From: Caryophanales bacterium | GTDB taxonomy: Bacteria; Bacillota; Bacilli; Alicyclobacillales; SLC66 | Direction of reading: 5' to 3' | Assembly: GCA_027341705.1 (NCBI GenBank) | Contig: DAIELO010000001.1 | Span: 1 to 28,012, forward strand | Length of the DNA stretch: 28,012 bases | Part shown: one piece after another, positions 6,213 to 14,628 of the stretch | How the letters are laid out: every line of letters begins with the position of its first letter | Numbering within the stretch: the first letter of the stretch is position 1 | Made by a program: the position numbers and the translations under genes | Notes under the pieces: model-generated | What the model saw: the letters and a program-made list of their open reading frames with translations, nothing else | Told to the model about the DNA's origin: nothing | The model's database searches: none

Positions 6213-6956
6213 ATGAATCCTCTCTTCAAACAAAGGACGTCCAGTATCCTATTGATAAGCAGCCTGTTACTTACAGGTTGTGGTTCCGCTAGCGCATCAG
6301 GAAGTACCAATACAGAAAGTAGTAATTCCAACCAATCAGAAACCAGTAGCACTTCTGGCTATCCGCAGATCAAAGCCATGGTGCTTGACATCTTGCACAG
6401 CAAAGAAGGTACCACCACATTAAAAGATACCATTTCCAGTCCAGATTTTAAACGATCTGCTGCCATCAGTGAAGTAGATGTACAAAAAGCTGTTGAAAAA
6501 ATTGTAAAAACAGAAGACCAGAAAAAAACATTCCTCAGTCAAGCCATGAAGGATCCACAGTTTTCCGCCTCCATGGTAGAGGCAGCTCGTCCGCAAATGA
6601 CAGATTTACAAAAGAAACTCATGAAAGATCCCGAATATCAAAAAGAATTATTAGCATTGATGAAATCGTCTGATTTTCAACAAATGCAGTTCGATTTACT
6701 AAAAAGCCCTGAATATCGCAAAGAAGTAATGAAAATTATGACAGAAGCATTAGATCAGCCCACATTTCGCTTGTTATTTATGGATAGCCTAAAACAAGCG
6801 GTGAAAGAAACTGCAGGTGGTCAAAAAGAAAATATGACAGGTTCTAAGCAACAAGGTAAAAGCAGTTCTGGAAAGGAAGATAGCTCGCAGGATAGTGGTG
6901 GCGGTGGCGGCAGTGAGGACAGTTCTGGAAGCGGTAGTGACTCAGGTGGAAGTTAG
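6213..6956 (+). CDS. gerD: GerD spore germination lipoprotein
   Basis: Lipoprotein of the spore inner membrane that clusters nutrient germinant receptors into the germinosome. Residues 1-22 are a lipoprotein signal with lipobox LTGC and modified Cys23. A Ser/Asn/Thr-rich linker (24-49) leads to the helical core (50-200), in which a short unit with a (K/S)(D/S)P-x-(F/Y) motif recurs (SSPDF, KDPQF, KDPEY, KSSDF, KSPEY, DQPTF), in line with the rope-like trimer known for GerD. The last 47 residues are a Gly/Ser/Glu tail of low complexity. At 247 aa it is longer than the B. subtilis protein (about 185 aa), mainly through this tail. Strong SD (AAAGGAGG), ATG start, single-gene unit with its own sigma-G promoter and terminator. 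Confidence 0.92.
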   Translation: MNPLFKQRTSSILLISSLLLTGCGSASASGSTNTESSNSNQSETSSTSGYPQIKAMVLDILHSKEGTTTLKDTISSPDFKRSAAISEVDVQKAVEKIVKTEDQKKTFLSQAMKDPQFSASMVEAARPQMTDLQKKLMKDPEYQKELLALMKSSDFQQMQFDLLKSPEYRKEVMKIMTEALDQPTFRLLFMDSLKQAVKETAGGQKENMTGSKQQGKSSSGKEDSSQDSGGGGGSEDSSGSGSDSGGS

Positions 6957-6988
6957 GCGCAATCCTGAATAGGATTTGCGCCTTTTTT
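6956..6988 (+). terminator. Intrinsic terminator of gerD
   Basis: Stem GGCGCAATCCT (6956-6966) with AGGATTTGCGCC (6971-6982), one bulged base and a GAAT loop, followed by six T (6983-6988). The 5' arm begins within the gerD stop codon. The other strand has no T-run after the hairpin, so it should act mainly on gerD; the convergent TetR gene ends 10 bases further right. Confidence 0.9.
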
Positions 6989-6997
6989 CCCAATAAA

Positions 6998-7609
6998 TTA
7001 CTCTTCTAAACTGTACGCACTCGCCACTAAATCCACTAGCATCGCAAGAATCCGTTCATCTGTTAAATTCGCCGTTACCTCTGCCGGTGCCCGCTTGCGC
7101 ATCACTGGTGTAGCATGTAACGTAGAAATGATCGATTGCGTCAACACGGGATAATCAGCTTGTTTCATCCTACCTTGTGCATTCATTTCTACAAAGTAAT
7201 CAATCAACAACGTGCGCATTTTACTAAAAAAATGAACTAAAGCTGACACCACCACTAAGTGAGAAAAAGATTCTGTCATTCCTAGCATCAAAATATCACT
7301 TCGATTCGTCAGTTGCATTAAATAATCTTTAAGCAATAGACCAAATCCGTCACGAAATGGCATGGTAATATACGCTTCAATTTCAGTAGGTACGCGCATC
7401 TGCAAAACGGCATCCTCTACCGCTTCTTTCAACATTTCCACTTTGCTCCCAAAATGCCGAAATAGCGTGACTTCATTGACACAAGCACGTTCAGAAATGG
7501 CTCTGGTACTAGTTCCCTTAAAGCCATGATGAGTAAATTCCTCCAGCGCCGCATTAAGAATACGTCTGTGTGTGTCTTCTTCATGCACGGAATGAGTATC
7601 TCCCGTCAA
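6998..7609 (-). CDS. TetR/AcrR-family transcriptional regulator
   Basis: A 203-aa protein with an N-terminal TetR DNA-binding domain: THRRILNAALEEF (helix 1), HHGFKGTSTRAISERACV (helices 2-3) and the recognition part NEVTLFRHFGSK, then a helical ligand-binding domain without recognisable specificity. The frame is open to a GTG at 7618, but that codon is inside the SD AAGGAGGTGAT; the TTG at 7609, 7-8 bases after GGAGG, is the better start. A sigma-A type promoter and palindromes lie just upstream, so it probably represses itself. It is downstream of mrp on the same strand and convergent with gerD. No efflux pump or enzyme gene is next to it, so its target and ligand are unknown. Confidence 0.88.
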   Translation of the reverse strand: MTGDTHSVHEEDTHRRILNAALEEFTHHGFKGTSTRAISERACVNEVTLFRHFGSKVEMLKEAVEDAVLQMRVPTEIEAYITMPFRDGFGLLLKDYLMQLTNRSDILMLGMTESFSHLVVVSALVHFFSKMRTLLIDYFVEMNAQGRMKQADYPVLTQSIISTLHATPVMRKRAPAEVTANLTDERILAMLVDLVASAYSLEE

Positions 7610-7621
7610 TTTAATCACCTC

Positions 7622-7657
7622 CTTGCAATTGCATGCAAGCTATCACTTGCGCAAGTG
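7622..7657. promoter_or_regulatory. Palindromic putative operators of the TetR-family gene
   Basis: Two dyads lie between the promoter -10 box and the SD of the TetR gene: CTTGCAATTGCATGCAAG (7622-7639, arms CTTGCA/TGCAAG) and the perfect 14-mer CACTTGCGCAAGTG (7644-7657). Both use the half-site CTTGC/GCAAG, and a further CTTGCA lies at 7662-7667. They cover the expected transcription start, where a TetR repressor would block its own gene. Symmetry and repetition are seen; binding is inferred. Confidence 0.65.
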
Positions 7658-7666
7658 TGTGCTTGC

Positions 7667-7695
7667 AGTATACACAGGATTTAGATTTGAATCAA
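7667..7695 (-). promoter_or_regulatory. Sigma-A type promoter of the TetR-family gene
   Basis: On the minus strand, -35 TTGATT (7690-7695) and -10 TATACT (7667-7672) are 17 bp apart. The -35 box overlaps the last codons of mrp, so the regulator can be transcribed apart from mrp. The start point, near 7660, falls at the edge of the palindromes. Confidence 0.65.
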
Positions 7696-8754
7696 GTCCA
7701 TGTTCAAAACCTCAATCATATGATCAGCAAGATTGGCAAACACCTCGGCTTGCATGGAATCATCTGCGAAAATTCCTAGTTGCTCATCCGCCGATTTTGC
7801 GAGAGGAATCTGAGCCAGCATGTCCGTCTCCAACTGCTCCGCAACAGTGGCTCCCCCACCTTGTCCGAAAATATAATGCCGCTCACCACAATGATCACAG
7901 ATATAATAAGCCATGTTTTCAATGACACCTAGGATGTCATGTTTGACTTGACGTGCCAGCACGCCCGCACGCACTGCCACATCAGCCGCAGTATTTTGAG
8001 GCGTGGTCACGATCAGTTCTTTGCTCTTTGGTAGCAAACTGTGAACATCTAATGCCATATCACCTGTGCCAGGTGGTAAATCTAACAACAGGACATCCAG
8101 TTCACCCCAATGCACCTCTTGAAAGAAATTCTTTAACATTTTCCCCAACATTGGGCCTCTCCATATAACCGGGCGATTGCCTGGGACAAAAAATTGCATA
8201 CTTACTAATTTGATCCCATGTGTTTGCACAGGCATAATCAAGTCTTCCACAATGGCAGGCTTGATCTCAGTGACACCAAAAATGTTAGGCAAGGAAAAAC
8301 CATAAATATCTGCGTCAATCACGCCTACGCGTAAACCCTTTTTTGCGAGCGCCACTGCCAAATTCGCTGTAACAGTAGATTTGCCTACGCCACCTTTACC
8401 GCTCGCCACAGCGATAAATGCCGTATTCACATCAGGATCTAGTAATGGCGATTGGTTTGCGTCTGTTCCACGCAATTTTTTCGCGAATTGCTCTCTTTCC
8501 TCATCTGTCATCGTACCGATTGTCAAATCCACATCAGACACGCCAGGCACGGCAAGCAGAGCTTCTCTCACCTGATTTTCAATTACGTTGTGCAGCGGGC
8601 AACCTGTGATCGTTAGCACCACTTCCACACTGACACGCGAACCTTGAATTTTCACACTACGCACCATATTCATCTCTACAATACTGCGATGGACTTCTGG
8701 ATCTTCCACCTCATTTAACGCATCGAGAATTATTTCTTTTGTGATTTCTGACAC
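7681..8754 (-). CDS. mrp: Mrp/ApbC/NBP35-family iron-sulfur carrier P-loop ATPase (SalA-type)
   Basis: ATP-dependent scaffold or carrier for Fe-S clusters; the Bacillus orthologue SalA also affects scoC expression and protease production. Domains: an N-terminal MIP18/DUF59 domain (about 5-82, with TGCPLH around 50-55) and a ParA-like ATPase with the deviant Walker A GKGGVGKS (119-126), DADIYG (147-152) and DLPPGTGD (225-232). The Cys286-x2-Cys289 pair (CDHC) is the bridging Fe-S site. Length 357 aa is usual. The start is GTG at 8754 with AAGGAGGG 6 bases upstream. It follows the rpsI terminator and heads the gerD-kbaA-pdaB neighbourhood, as salA does in Bacillus; the cwlD gene found there between rpsI and salA is missing. 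Confidence 0.95.
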   Translation of the reverse strand: MSEITKEIILDALNEVEDPEVHRSIVEMNMVRSVKIQGSRVSVEVVLTITGCPLHNVIENQVREALLAVPGVSDVDLTIGTMTDEEREQFAKKLRGTDANQSPLLDPDVNTAFIAVASGKGGVGKSTVTANLAVALAKKGLRVGVIDADIYGFSLPNIFGVTEIKPAIVEDLIMPVQTHGIKLVSMQFFVPGNRPVIWRGPMLGKMLKNFFQEVHWGELDVLLLDLPPGTGDMALDVHSLLPKSKELIVTTPQNTAADVAVRAGVLARQVKHDILGVIENMAYYICDHCGERHYIFGQGGGATVAEQLETDMLAQIPLAKSADEQLGIFADDSMQAEVFANLADHMIEVLNMDLIQI

Positions 8755-8810
8755 AAAAATCCCTCCTTATTCACCATTAAGCCCTCGTTATTGTATCACT
8801 TTTCGCCTCA

Positions 8811-8840
8811 ACAAAAAGGCACTCCTTAATTGGAGTGCCT
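8811..8840 (-). terminator. Intrinsic terminator after rpsI (end of the ribosomal gene block)
   Basis: Perfect 9-bp stem AGGCACTCC/GGAGTGCCT (arms at 8817-8825 and 8832-8840) with a six-base loop. On the minus strand it is followed by TTTTTGTT. It lies 27 bp after the rpsI stop and closes the long ribosomal transcription unit before mrp. Confidence 0.95.
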
Positions 8841-8866
8841 GATGCTTGCGCCATGTCTCCTGATAA

Positions 8867-9259
8867 TTAGCGTTTGGAGAACTGTGGTGCACGACGCGCA
8901 GCTTTTAAGCCATATTTTTTCCGTTCTTTCATGCGTGCATCGCGAGTAAGGAAGCCCTCTCGCTTCAATGCAGACCGAAGATCAGGATCGACCTTTAATA
9001 GCGCTCTGGCGATACCGTGACGGATCGCTCCCGCTTGTCCTGAAAACCCGCCACCGCGCACATTAGCTAATACATTGTAGTTAGACAGTGTATTCGTTAC
9101 AATGAGCGGTTGCTTAACAATCAATTTTAAGGTTTCCAAGCCAAAATACTCATCCATAGTCCGACGGTTAATCTCAACATGGCCATCACCAGGCACCAAA
9201 CGAACGCGCGCGACGGAAGTCTTTCTTCTGCCTGTTCCGATATATTGAATTTGCGCCAA
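8867..9259 (-). CDS. rpsI: 30S ribosomal protein S9 (uS9)
   Basis: Head protein of the small subunit; its C-terminal tail reaches the P-site tRNA. The 130-aa sequence has the typical [14 protein letters not shown] start, the [20 protein letters not shown] core and the invariant SKR at the C-terminus. It starts with TTG at 9259, 9 bases after GGAGG. It follows rplM by 27 bp, the usual L13-S9 pair, and is the last gene before the terminator. Confidence 0.98.
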   Translation of the reverse strand: MAQIQYIGTGRRKTSVARVRLVPGDGHVEINRRTMDEYFGLETLKLIVKQPLIVTNTLSNYNVLANVRGGGFSGQAGAIRHGIARALLKVDPDLRSALKREGFLTRDARMKERKKYGLKAARRAPQFSKR

Positions 9260-9286
9260 CCCTTAAACCTCCTTTACCAATCCCAA

Positions 9287-9721
9287 TTACTGCACCGACC
9301 ATTTGACTGGTTGTTGTGCATCATGGGGGTGTTCTGAACCTGCATAAACCTTCAACTTGCGATACTGGTCATCACCCAAACGAGTATGAGGCAACATACC
9401 TCTTATTGCCTTTTCCATCACTCGTTCCGGATGCCGTATTAACATATCAGCCGCTTTCACGGATTTTAAGCCGCCAGGGTAACCTGAATGACGATAGTAG
9501 AACTTTTGCTCTAACTTATTCCCTGTAAAAACGACCTTTTCAGCATTAATGACGATTACAAAGTCACCCGTATCCACATGGGGAGTGTATTCTGGTTTAT
9601 GTTTACCACGCAAAATCGTTGCAATTTCCGTCGCTAAACGTCCAACGCGCTTGCCTGCTGCATCCACCACATACCACTTACGCTCCACGGAACCCGGCTT
9701 CGCCATGTACGTAGTCCGCAT
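9287..9721 (-). CDS. rplM: 50S ribosomal protein L13 (uL13)
   Basis: Early-assembly protein of the large subunit, 144 aa. Recognised by the [19 protein letters not shown] start, the [16 protein letters not shown] core and the [13 protein letters not shown] end. ATG at 9721 lies 6 bases after GGAGGG, and the MRTT N-terminus is as in Bacillus. The 65-bp A/T-rich gap behind truA holds no promoter or leader I could recognise. Confidence 0.98.
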   Translation of the reverse strand: MRTTYMAKPGSVERKWYVVDAAGKRVGRLATEIATILRGKHKPEYTPHVDTGDFVIVINAEKVVFTGNKLEQKFYYRHSGYPGGLKSVKAADMLIRHPERVMEKAIRGMLPHTRLGDDQYRKLKVYAGSEHPHDAQQPVKWSVQ

Positions 9722-9786
9722 GGCTATCCCTCCTAAAATAACGAATAAGCACTAAATTTAAGTTTAACTCTATTAATTACATCTCG

Positions 9787-10548
9787 TCAAGACCAATCGA
9801 CATGATACTCAATGTGCCATAATGTTAACCCATGAGCAGGAGCAGTAGGTCCTGCCGCCCGACGATCTTTTGCTTCCAATATTTTTGGAATTGCATCAAC
9901 CGCAATTTTGTTGCGTCCTACGGCGATCAACGTACCCACAATGTTTCGCACCATATGATGCAAAAATCCGTTACCTGATACGTCAATAAACATCAGGTCA
10001 TTCGTCTGTCTTTGGCACGTTATTTGATAAATCGTGCGCACCTTCATTTCCTGCTGCGCGCGAGCGGCACAAAGACTTGAAAAATCATGTGTTCCCACCA
10101 ACTGAAGTGCCGCGTCCTGAATGGCAGTCTCATTTAATCGCTGTGAAACATGAACAGCATACCTTCGCATAAAGACATTCGGCACATGGCCTAAGTCCAA
10201 TACGTAACGATAAGTCTTCCAGCGAGCATCTGAACGAACATTAAACTCTTCAGAGACTTTTTCCACTTTTTTTACCACTATATCTCGTGGAAGTGTCCCT
10301 TTTGCATACATCAATAATTTCTCTGCCGGTATGGGAACTGGTGCAGCAAGAAATTGTACCACCTGCGCACGCGCATGAACGCCCGCGTCAGTTCGGCTAG
10401 CACCTGCTACTTCCACTAATTGGCCAGCAGTGCGCGTCAACCATTCTTCCAGTACTCCTTGCACAGTCCGCAAACCCGTCTGACGCTGAAAGCCGTGAAA
10501 ATCTGTACCGTCATATTCCAGCGTCAATTTGACATATGGAAATTCCAT
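9787..10548 (-). CDS. truA: tRNA pseudouridine synthase A (positions 38-40)
   Basis: Isomerises uridines 38, 39 and 40 in the anticodon stem-loop of tRNAs. The 253-aa protein shows YDGTDFHGFQ near the N-terminus, the catalytic motif SRTDAGVHA with nucleophile Asp54, and the conserved GNGFLHHMVRNIVGTL stretch near the C-terminus. The start is ATG at 10548 with only a weak SD. It follows rplQ with an 8-bp gap. In B. subtilis three ECF transporter genes lie between rplQ and truA; here they are absent. Confidence 0.97.
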   Translation of the reverse strand: MEFPYVKLTLEYDGTDFHGFQRQTGLRTVQGVLEEWLTRTAGQLVEVAGASRTDAGVHARAQVVQFLAAPVPIPAEKLLMYAKGTLPRDIVVKKVEKVSEEFNVRSDARWKTYRYVLDLGHVPNVFMRRYAVHVSQRLNETAIQDAALQLVGTHDFSSLCAARAQQEMKVRTIYQITCQRQTNDLMFIDVSGNGFLHHMVRNIVGTLIAVGRNKIAVDAIPKILEAKDRRAAGPTAPAHGLTLWHIEYHVDWS

Positions 10549-10556
10549 CCTTGCGC

Positions 10557-10928
10557 CTAGTCTACTAACTCGATATACACCATTTCTGCAGCATCGCCAC
10601 GTCTTGGTCCGAGTTTGAGAATTCGGGTATAGCCACCCTGACGTTCTTGAAAACGGGGTCCTAGTTCAGTAAACAAATACTGCAGTACATTCTTGCTGTC
10701 TTCGCCGTCCACTTTTTCCTTCAAGACATAGCGGGCTGCAAGACGGCGTGAGTGCAAATCATCGCGTTTCGCAAGGGTAATCATCTTATCCGCTAACTTA
10801 CGCAGTTCCTTCGCTTTGGTTTCCGTCGTGCGGATGCGCCCATACATGAAAAGATCAGTCACTAGGCTGCGCATCAACGCCTCGCGGTTCCCTGTACGCC
10901 GATTTAATTTCCGGTATCCAAGTGCCAC
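10557..10928 (-). CDS. rplQ: 50S ribosomal protein L17 (bL17)
   Basis: Large-subunit protein near the exit tunnel, 123 aa, with the [18 protein letters not shown] start typical of L17 and a conserved [20 protein letters not shown] end. GTG start at 10928, 9 bases after GGAGG. Last ribosomal gene of the alpha cluster, 32 bp after rpoA. Confidence 0.98.
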   Translation of the reverse strand: MALGYRKLNRRTGNREALMRSLVTDLFMYGRIRTTETKAKELRKLADKMITLAKRDDLHSRRLAARYVLKEKVDGEDSKNVLQYLFTELGPRFQERQGGYTRILKLGPRRGDAAEMVYIELVD

Positions 10929-10960
10929 TTGCGCTTACCTCCTTATCGCCAACTCTGATA

Positions 10961-11905
10961 CTAGTCTTCTTGCCTTAAATCCAGTCCTAAACGTTCGAGT
11001 TTTTCAATTACTTCTTCTAACGATTTACGGCCCAAGTTGCGAACCTTCATCATTTCTTCTTCGGTTCGCGAGCACAACTCTTGCACCGAATTAATACCTG
11101 CGCGTTTCAGACAATTATATGATCTTACAGAAAGATCCAATTCTTCAATTGTCATATCCAGCGCCTTGTCTTTTTTCTCTTCACTCTTCTCCACCAATAC
11201 CTCCCGCTCGTGCGGGTGATTAGTAAGTGCCGTGAAAAGTGACAAGTGTTGCGACAAAATACTAGCCGCCAGACTAATCGCTTCGTCCGGTTGGTAGGTA
11301 CCGTCTGTCCAAACTTCTATAATCAGTTTGTCAAAGTCCGTCACCTGACCAACACGAGTGTTCTCCACTTGAAAGTTCACCCGGTAAATCGGAGAGAAGA
11401 TGGAATCAATCGGCAGAACGCCAATCTCTTGTTCATCATCCTTGTTCAAATGCGCAGGAACATAACCCGTTCCCGTTTTCGCGGTAACTTCTACATACAA
11501 ATGTGCATTTTCCGCTAGTGTCGCGATGTGCAGTTCTGGATTAAGAATTTCAACATCAGAATCTGCACGAATATCTCCGGCGCGTATTTCTCCCCCACCA
11601 TCCGCTTCGATCACTAATTTCTTGACCTCATCGGAATGAATCTTAAGCGCTAATCGCTTTAGGTTCAAAATGAACTCCGTCGTATCTTCCACCACTCCGG
11701 GTATCGTTGAAAATTCGTGCAAAACACTTTCAATTTTTACTGATGTCGCAGCCGCACCTGGTAATGATGACAGAAGCACACGCCTGAGTGAATTGCCAAG
11801 CGTCGTTCCATAACCTCGTTCCAGTGGCTCAACAATGAAGCGGCCGTATTTCTCATCCTCGCTGATCACATCGATTTCTATGCGCGGCCTTTCCAGTTCG
11901 ATCAT
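10961..11905 (-). CDS. rpoA: RNA polymerase alpha subunit
   Basis: Alpha dimerises to start assembly of core RNA polymerase; the C-terminal domain contacts UP elements and activators. With the ATG at 11905 the protein is 314 aa, the same as in B. subtilis, starting [18 protein letters not shown] is 8 bases upstream. A GTG two codons earlier (11911) is too close to the SD. The N-terminal domain (about 1-228) contains [25 protein letters not shown]; a charged linker ([10 protein letters not shown]) leads to the alpha-CTD (about 247-314) with [16 protein letters not shown] and [11 protein letters not shown]. The 79-bp gap behind rpsD is the longest within the alpha cluster. Confidence 0.98.
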   Translation of the reverse strand: MIELERPRIEIDVISEDEKYGRFIVEPLERGYGTTLGNSLRRVLLSSLPGAAATSVKIESVLHEFSTIPGVVEDTTEFILNLKRLALKIHSDEVKKLVIEADGGGEIRAGDIRADSDVEILNPELHIATLAENAHLYVEVTAKTGTGYVPAHLNKDDEQEIGVLPIDSIFSPIYRVNFQVENTRVGQVTDFDKLIIEVWTDGTYQPDEAISLAASILSQHLSLFTALTNHPHEREVLVEKSEEKKDKALDMTIEELDLSVRSYNCLKRAGINSVQELCSRTEEEMMKVRNLGRKSLEEVIEKLERLGLDLRQED

Positions 11906-11952
11906 CCACACAACCCTCCCTTAGGGCAAAGCCATTGTCTGTTGGGGATCTT

Positions 11953-11971
11953 GTCATGAAGCGAACATGAC
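11953..11971 (-). other. Short hairpin between rpsD and rpoA
   Basis: GTCATG and CATGAC arms (6 bp) enclose a 7-base loop within the 79-bp rpsD-rpoA gap. No T-run follows on the minus strand, so it is not an intrinsic terminator. It could be a processing or mRNA-stability element; it may also be chance. Confidence 0.3.
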
Positions 11972-11984
11972 GAACTTTAGTCGA

Positions 11985-12617
11985 TTATCGCGAATAAAAT
12001 TCAATAATGAGCTGCTCAGTAACTGGTGCATCGATTTCATCACGGCTTGGTAAGCGCATCATTTTGCCTGTGTGTTTCTCCACATCGCGATCCAACCAAC
12101 CTATTACTGTCTTGTTTGCAACATTTTCAAGAAGTTCCTTGAATTTTGGACTGCTCATAATTTTCTCGTTAATCGATACAGTTTCACCAATGCGTAAAGC
12201 GTAAGATGGAATGTCTACGCGACGCCCATTGACCATAAAATGACCATGTTTGACAAGTTGGCGCGCTTCAGGACGAGAGCTAGCATAACCCAAGCGATAC
12301 ACCACATTGTCTAAACGAGTCTCTAACATTTGCAACAAGTTTTCCCCTGTAATCCCTTTACGACGTGCTGCTTTTTGGTAATACGCACGGAATTGACCTT
12401 CTAACACTCCATACATGCGGCGCGCTTTTTGCTTCTCACGCATTTGCAATCCGTACTCACTGGAACGACGGCGACCTTGCGATTGACCGTGTGCACCTGG
12501 TGCATATCCACGACGATCAATGGCACATTTGTCAGTGTAGCAACGCTCCCCCTTCAAGTACAACTTTGTACCTTCACGGCGGCAAAGCCGACACACGGGG
12601 TCAGTATATCTTGCCAT
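11985..12617 (-). CDS. rpsD: 30S ribosomal protein S4 (uS4), zinc-binding form
   Basis: Primary 16S rRNA-binding protein that nucleates the 30S body; also a translational autoregulator in many bacteria. The 210-aa sequence has a Cys cluster at the N-terminus (Cys9, Cys12, Cys26, Cys31) that fits the zinc-binding C+ form, and an S4 RNA-binding domain ([25 protein letters not shown]). ATG at 12617; GGAGG lies 13 bases upstream, a little far. Its place between rpsK and rpoA is the arrangement of many other bacteria; in B. subtilis rpsD is a separate gene elsewhere. Confidence 0.98.
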   Translation of the reverse strand: MARYTDPVCRLCRREGTKLYLKGERCYTDKCAIDRRGYAPGAHGQSQGRRRSSEYGLQMREKQKARRMYGVLEGQFRAYYQKAARRKGITGENLLQMLETRLDNVVYRLGYASSRPEARQLVKHGHFMVNGRRVDIPSYALRIGETVSINEKIMSSPKFKELLENVANKTVIGWLDRDVEKHTGKMMRLPSRDEIDAPVTEQLIIEFYSR

Positions 12618-12662
12618 TCTAGTATGGACACCTCCTAGTAGATTTAAACATTCTAGCCGACA

Positions 12663-13076
12663 TCAAACACGACGGCGTTTTGGCGGACGGCACCCGTTAT
12701 GTGGAATGGGTGTAACATCCCTGATCACAGACACTTCTAGACCTACAGATTGCAAGGAACGTATCGCTGCTTCTCGACCCGCCCCAGGTCCTTTTACAAA
12801 CACTTCTAATGCTTTCATGCCATGCTCTTGTGCAACTTTAGCAGCCGCTTCTGCAGCCATTTGCGCTGCGAATGGTGTGCTTTTCCGAGAACCCTTGAAC
12901 CCTAGTGAACCAGCGCTTGACCAGCTAATTGCATTTCCCGTTGTGTCGGTAATCGTCACAATCGTATTGTTAAATGTGGAACGAATATGAGCGATCCCGG
13001 ACTCCACGTTTTTCCGATCACGTTTTTTAGTTCGCGTCGCAGTAGCTGTCTTGCGCTTTCCTTTAGTCGTGGCCAC
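12663..13076 (-). CDS. rpsK: 30S ribosomal protein S11 (uS11)
   Basis: Platform protein of the 30S subunit near the mRNA exit. The 137-aa sequence contains the conserved [25 protein letters not shown] and the C-terminal [18 protein letters not shown]. The N-terminal 20 residues are rich in Lys, Arg and Thr and slightly longer than in Bacillus. GTG start at 13076, 6 bases after GGAGGG. It follows rpsM by 12 bp. Confidence 0.98.
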   Translation of the reverse strand: MATTKGKRKTATATRTKKRDRKNVESGIAHIRSTFNNTIVTITDTTGNAISWSSAGSLGFKGSRKSTPFAAQMAAEAAAKVAQEHGMKALEVFVKGPGAGREAAIRSLQSVGLEVSVIRDVTPIPHNGCRPPKRRRV

Positions 13077-13088
13077 GTCATACCCTCC

Positions 13089-13457
13089 CTATTTCTTTTT
13101 GCCAGCCACTGTACGACGTGGCCCTTTGCGTGTCCGCGCATTGGTCTTCGTTCGTTGTCCGCGCACAGGAAGTCCTCTGCGGTGACGCATTCCTCTAAAG
13201 GAACCGATCTCGATCAATCGCTTGATGTTAATGGCGAGTTCGCGACGCAAATCGCCTTCCACTTTGTGTGTCTTTTCAATTTCGTCACGAAGTTTTTGTA
13301 CTTCTTCGTCCGAAAGTTCGCGAATGCGAGTATCTGGATTAATTCCTGTTTTCTCGAGAATCATATTTGACGTAGGACGACCAATACCGTAAATGTACGT
13401 CAATCCGATCTCGACACGTTTGTCGCGAGGCAAGTCCACGCCTGCGATACGAGCCAT
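13089..13457 (-). CDS. rpsM: 30S ribosomal protein S13 (uS13)
   Basis: Head protein of the 30S subunit that contacts the 50S subunit and P-site tRNA. The 122-aa product begins [21 protein letters not shown] and ends in the basic tail RTVAGKKK, as usual. The frame is open to a GTG at 13466, but this overlaps the SD; the ATG at 13457 is 8 bases after GGAGG and gives the normal N-terminus. First gene of the alpha cluster, 24 bp after rpmJ. Confidence 0.98.
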   Translation of the reverse strand: MARIAGVDLPRDKRVEIGLTYIYGIGRPTSNMILEKTGINPDTRIRELSDEEVQKLRDEIEKTHKVEGDLRRELAINIKRLIEIGSFRGMRHRRGLPVRGQRTKTNARTRKGPRRTVAGKKK

Positions 13458-13481
13458 AATGGGCACCTCCTAGATCTAGAC

Positions 13482-13622
<141 letters not shown>

Positions 13623-13841
13623 CTACTTGTAACGATAGGTAATCCGCCCACGCGACAAGTCATACGGTGATAACTCCACCGTTACTCGATCGCCAGGCAA
13701 TATTTTGATGTAATTCATGCGAATCTTTCCTGATACATGTGCAAGGATTTTGTGTCCATTTTCCAATTCTACACGAAACATAGCGTTAGGAAGTGGTTCC
13801 ACAACTTTTCCTTCAACTTCAATGACATCATCCTTAGCCAA
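13623..13841 (-). CDS. infA: Translation initiation factor IF-1
   Basis: Binds the 30S A site during initiation together with IF-2 and IF-3. The 72-aa OB-fold protein has the classic features [38 protein letters not shown] and [10 protein letters not shown]. It starts with TTG at 13841, GGAGG 9 bases upstream. It follows map by 40 bp; no separate KOW-domain gene (ybzG of B. subtilis) is found between map and infA. Confidence 0.98.
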   Translation of the reverse strand: MAKDDVIEVEGKVVEPLPNAMFRVELENGHKILAHVSGKIRMNYIKILPGDRVTVELSPYDLSRGRITYRYK

Positions 13842-13881
13842 TTGGCCGCACCTCCTTCACTTGTCGATCTCCCAGGTGTTC

Positions 13882-14628
13882 TTAAAGCGCCGTCAGAATT
13901 TCGGGTCCTTCTTCAGTAATAGCCACGGTATGCTCAAAATGTGCACACAACGACCCGTCTTCTGTGATTACTGTCCAATTATCGGCAAGCGTCCGGACAT
14001 CCGGCCCTCCTAAGTTTACCATGGGTTCAATCGCAAGCACATGGCCTGGCCGAAGGCGAATTCCCCGTCCTGGTAGCCCGTAATTAGGCACTTGTGGCGG
14101 TTCATGCATCTCCCGCCCAATACCGTGTCCTACATAATCACGGACGATGGACATCTCCTTTGCCTCCACATAGACCTGCACTGCATGCGAGATATCTGAC
14201 AAGTGATTTCCGGATTTCGCCATTTTAATACCTTCGAACAAGGAAGCTTCCGTCACTTCTAAAAGCCTTTGTGCTTCAATGGAAATCTTACCTACCGCAA
14301 ACGTGTTTGCAGAATCTCCATGGTAGCCCTTGTAGTACGCGCCTATATCGACTGAAATGATATCACCATCATGCAATTTTTTCGAGCTCGGAATCCCATG
14401 CACCAATTCTTCATTGACAGAAGCACAGATCGCCGCAGGAAATCCCTGATAGCCTTTAAATGATGGCGTCGCACCTGCCTGAAGAATTACCTTTTCCACT
14501 TCGGCATCAAGTTCCCTTGTGGTAATGCCTGGCGCAATAAGTTGTTTGACTGCAGCATGCGCCATCGCCACTATCCTGCCTGCTTCACGCATGATCTCCA
14601 ACTCGTGCTTGGATTTGGTTGTAATCAC
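13882..14628 (-). CDS. map: Methionine aminopeptidase, type I
   Basis: Removes the initiator methionine from nascent proteins. The 248-aa pita-bread enzyme has all five metal ligands, Asp94 (SVDIG), Asp105 (HGDSA), His168 ([12 protein letters not shown]), Glu201 (AIEPM) and Glu232 (FEHTV), and the substrate-contacting His77 (VHGIP). No zinc-binding N-terminal extension, so it is the short type Ia form. The GTG start at 14628 overlaps the adk stop by 4 bases (GTGA), which couples their translation. Confidence 0.97.
   Translation of the reverse strand: MITTKSKHELEIMREAGRIVAMAHAAVKQLIAPGITTRELDAEVEKVILQAGATPSFKGYQGFPAAICASVNEELVHGIPSSKKLHDGDIISVDIGAYYKGYHGDSANTFAVGKISIEAQRLLEVTEASLFEGIKMAKSGNHLSDISHAVQVYVEAKEMSIVRDYVGHGIGREMHEPPQVPNYGLPGRGIRLRPGHVLAIEPMVNLGGPDVRTLADNWTVITEDGSLCAHFEHTVAITEEGPEILTAL

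Noticed and set aside
8761..8810. Promoter of mrp
   Set aside because: A TACAAT box is present, but the only TTGAGG is 10 bp away and the position at 17 bp is in the rpsI terminator T-run; not supportable.
9722..9786. Possible L13 autoregulatory leader upstream of rplM
   Set aside because: The gap is A/T-rich and I could not find a stable stem or a promoter in it, so I do not call it.
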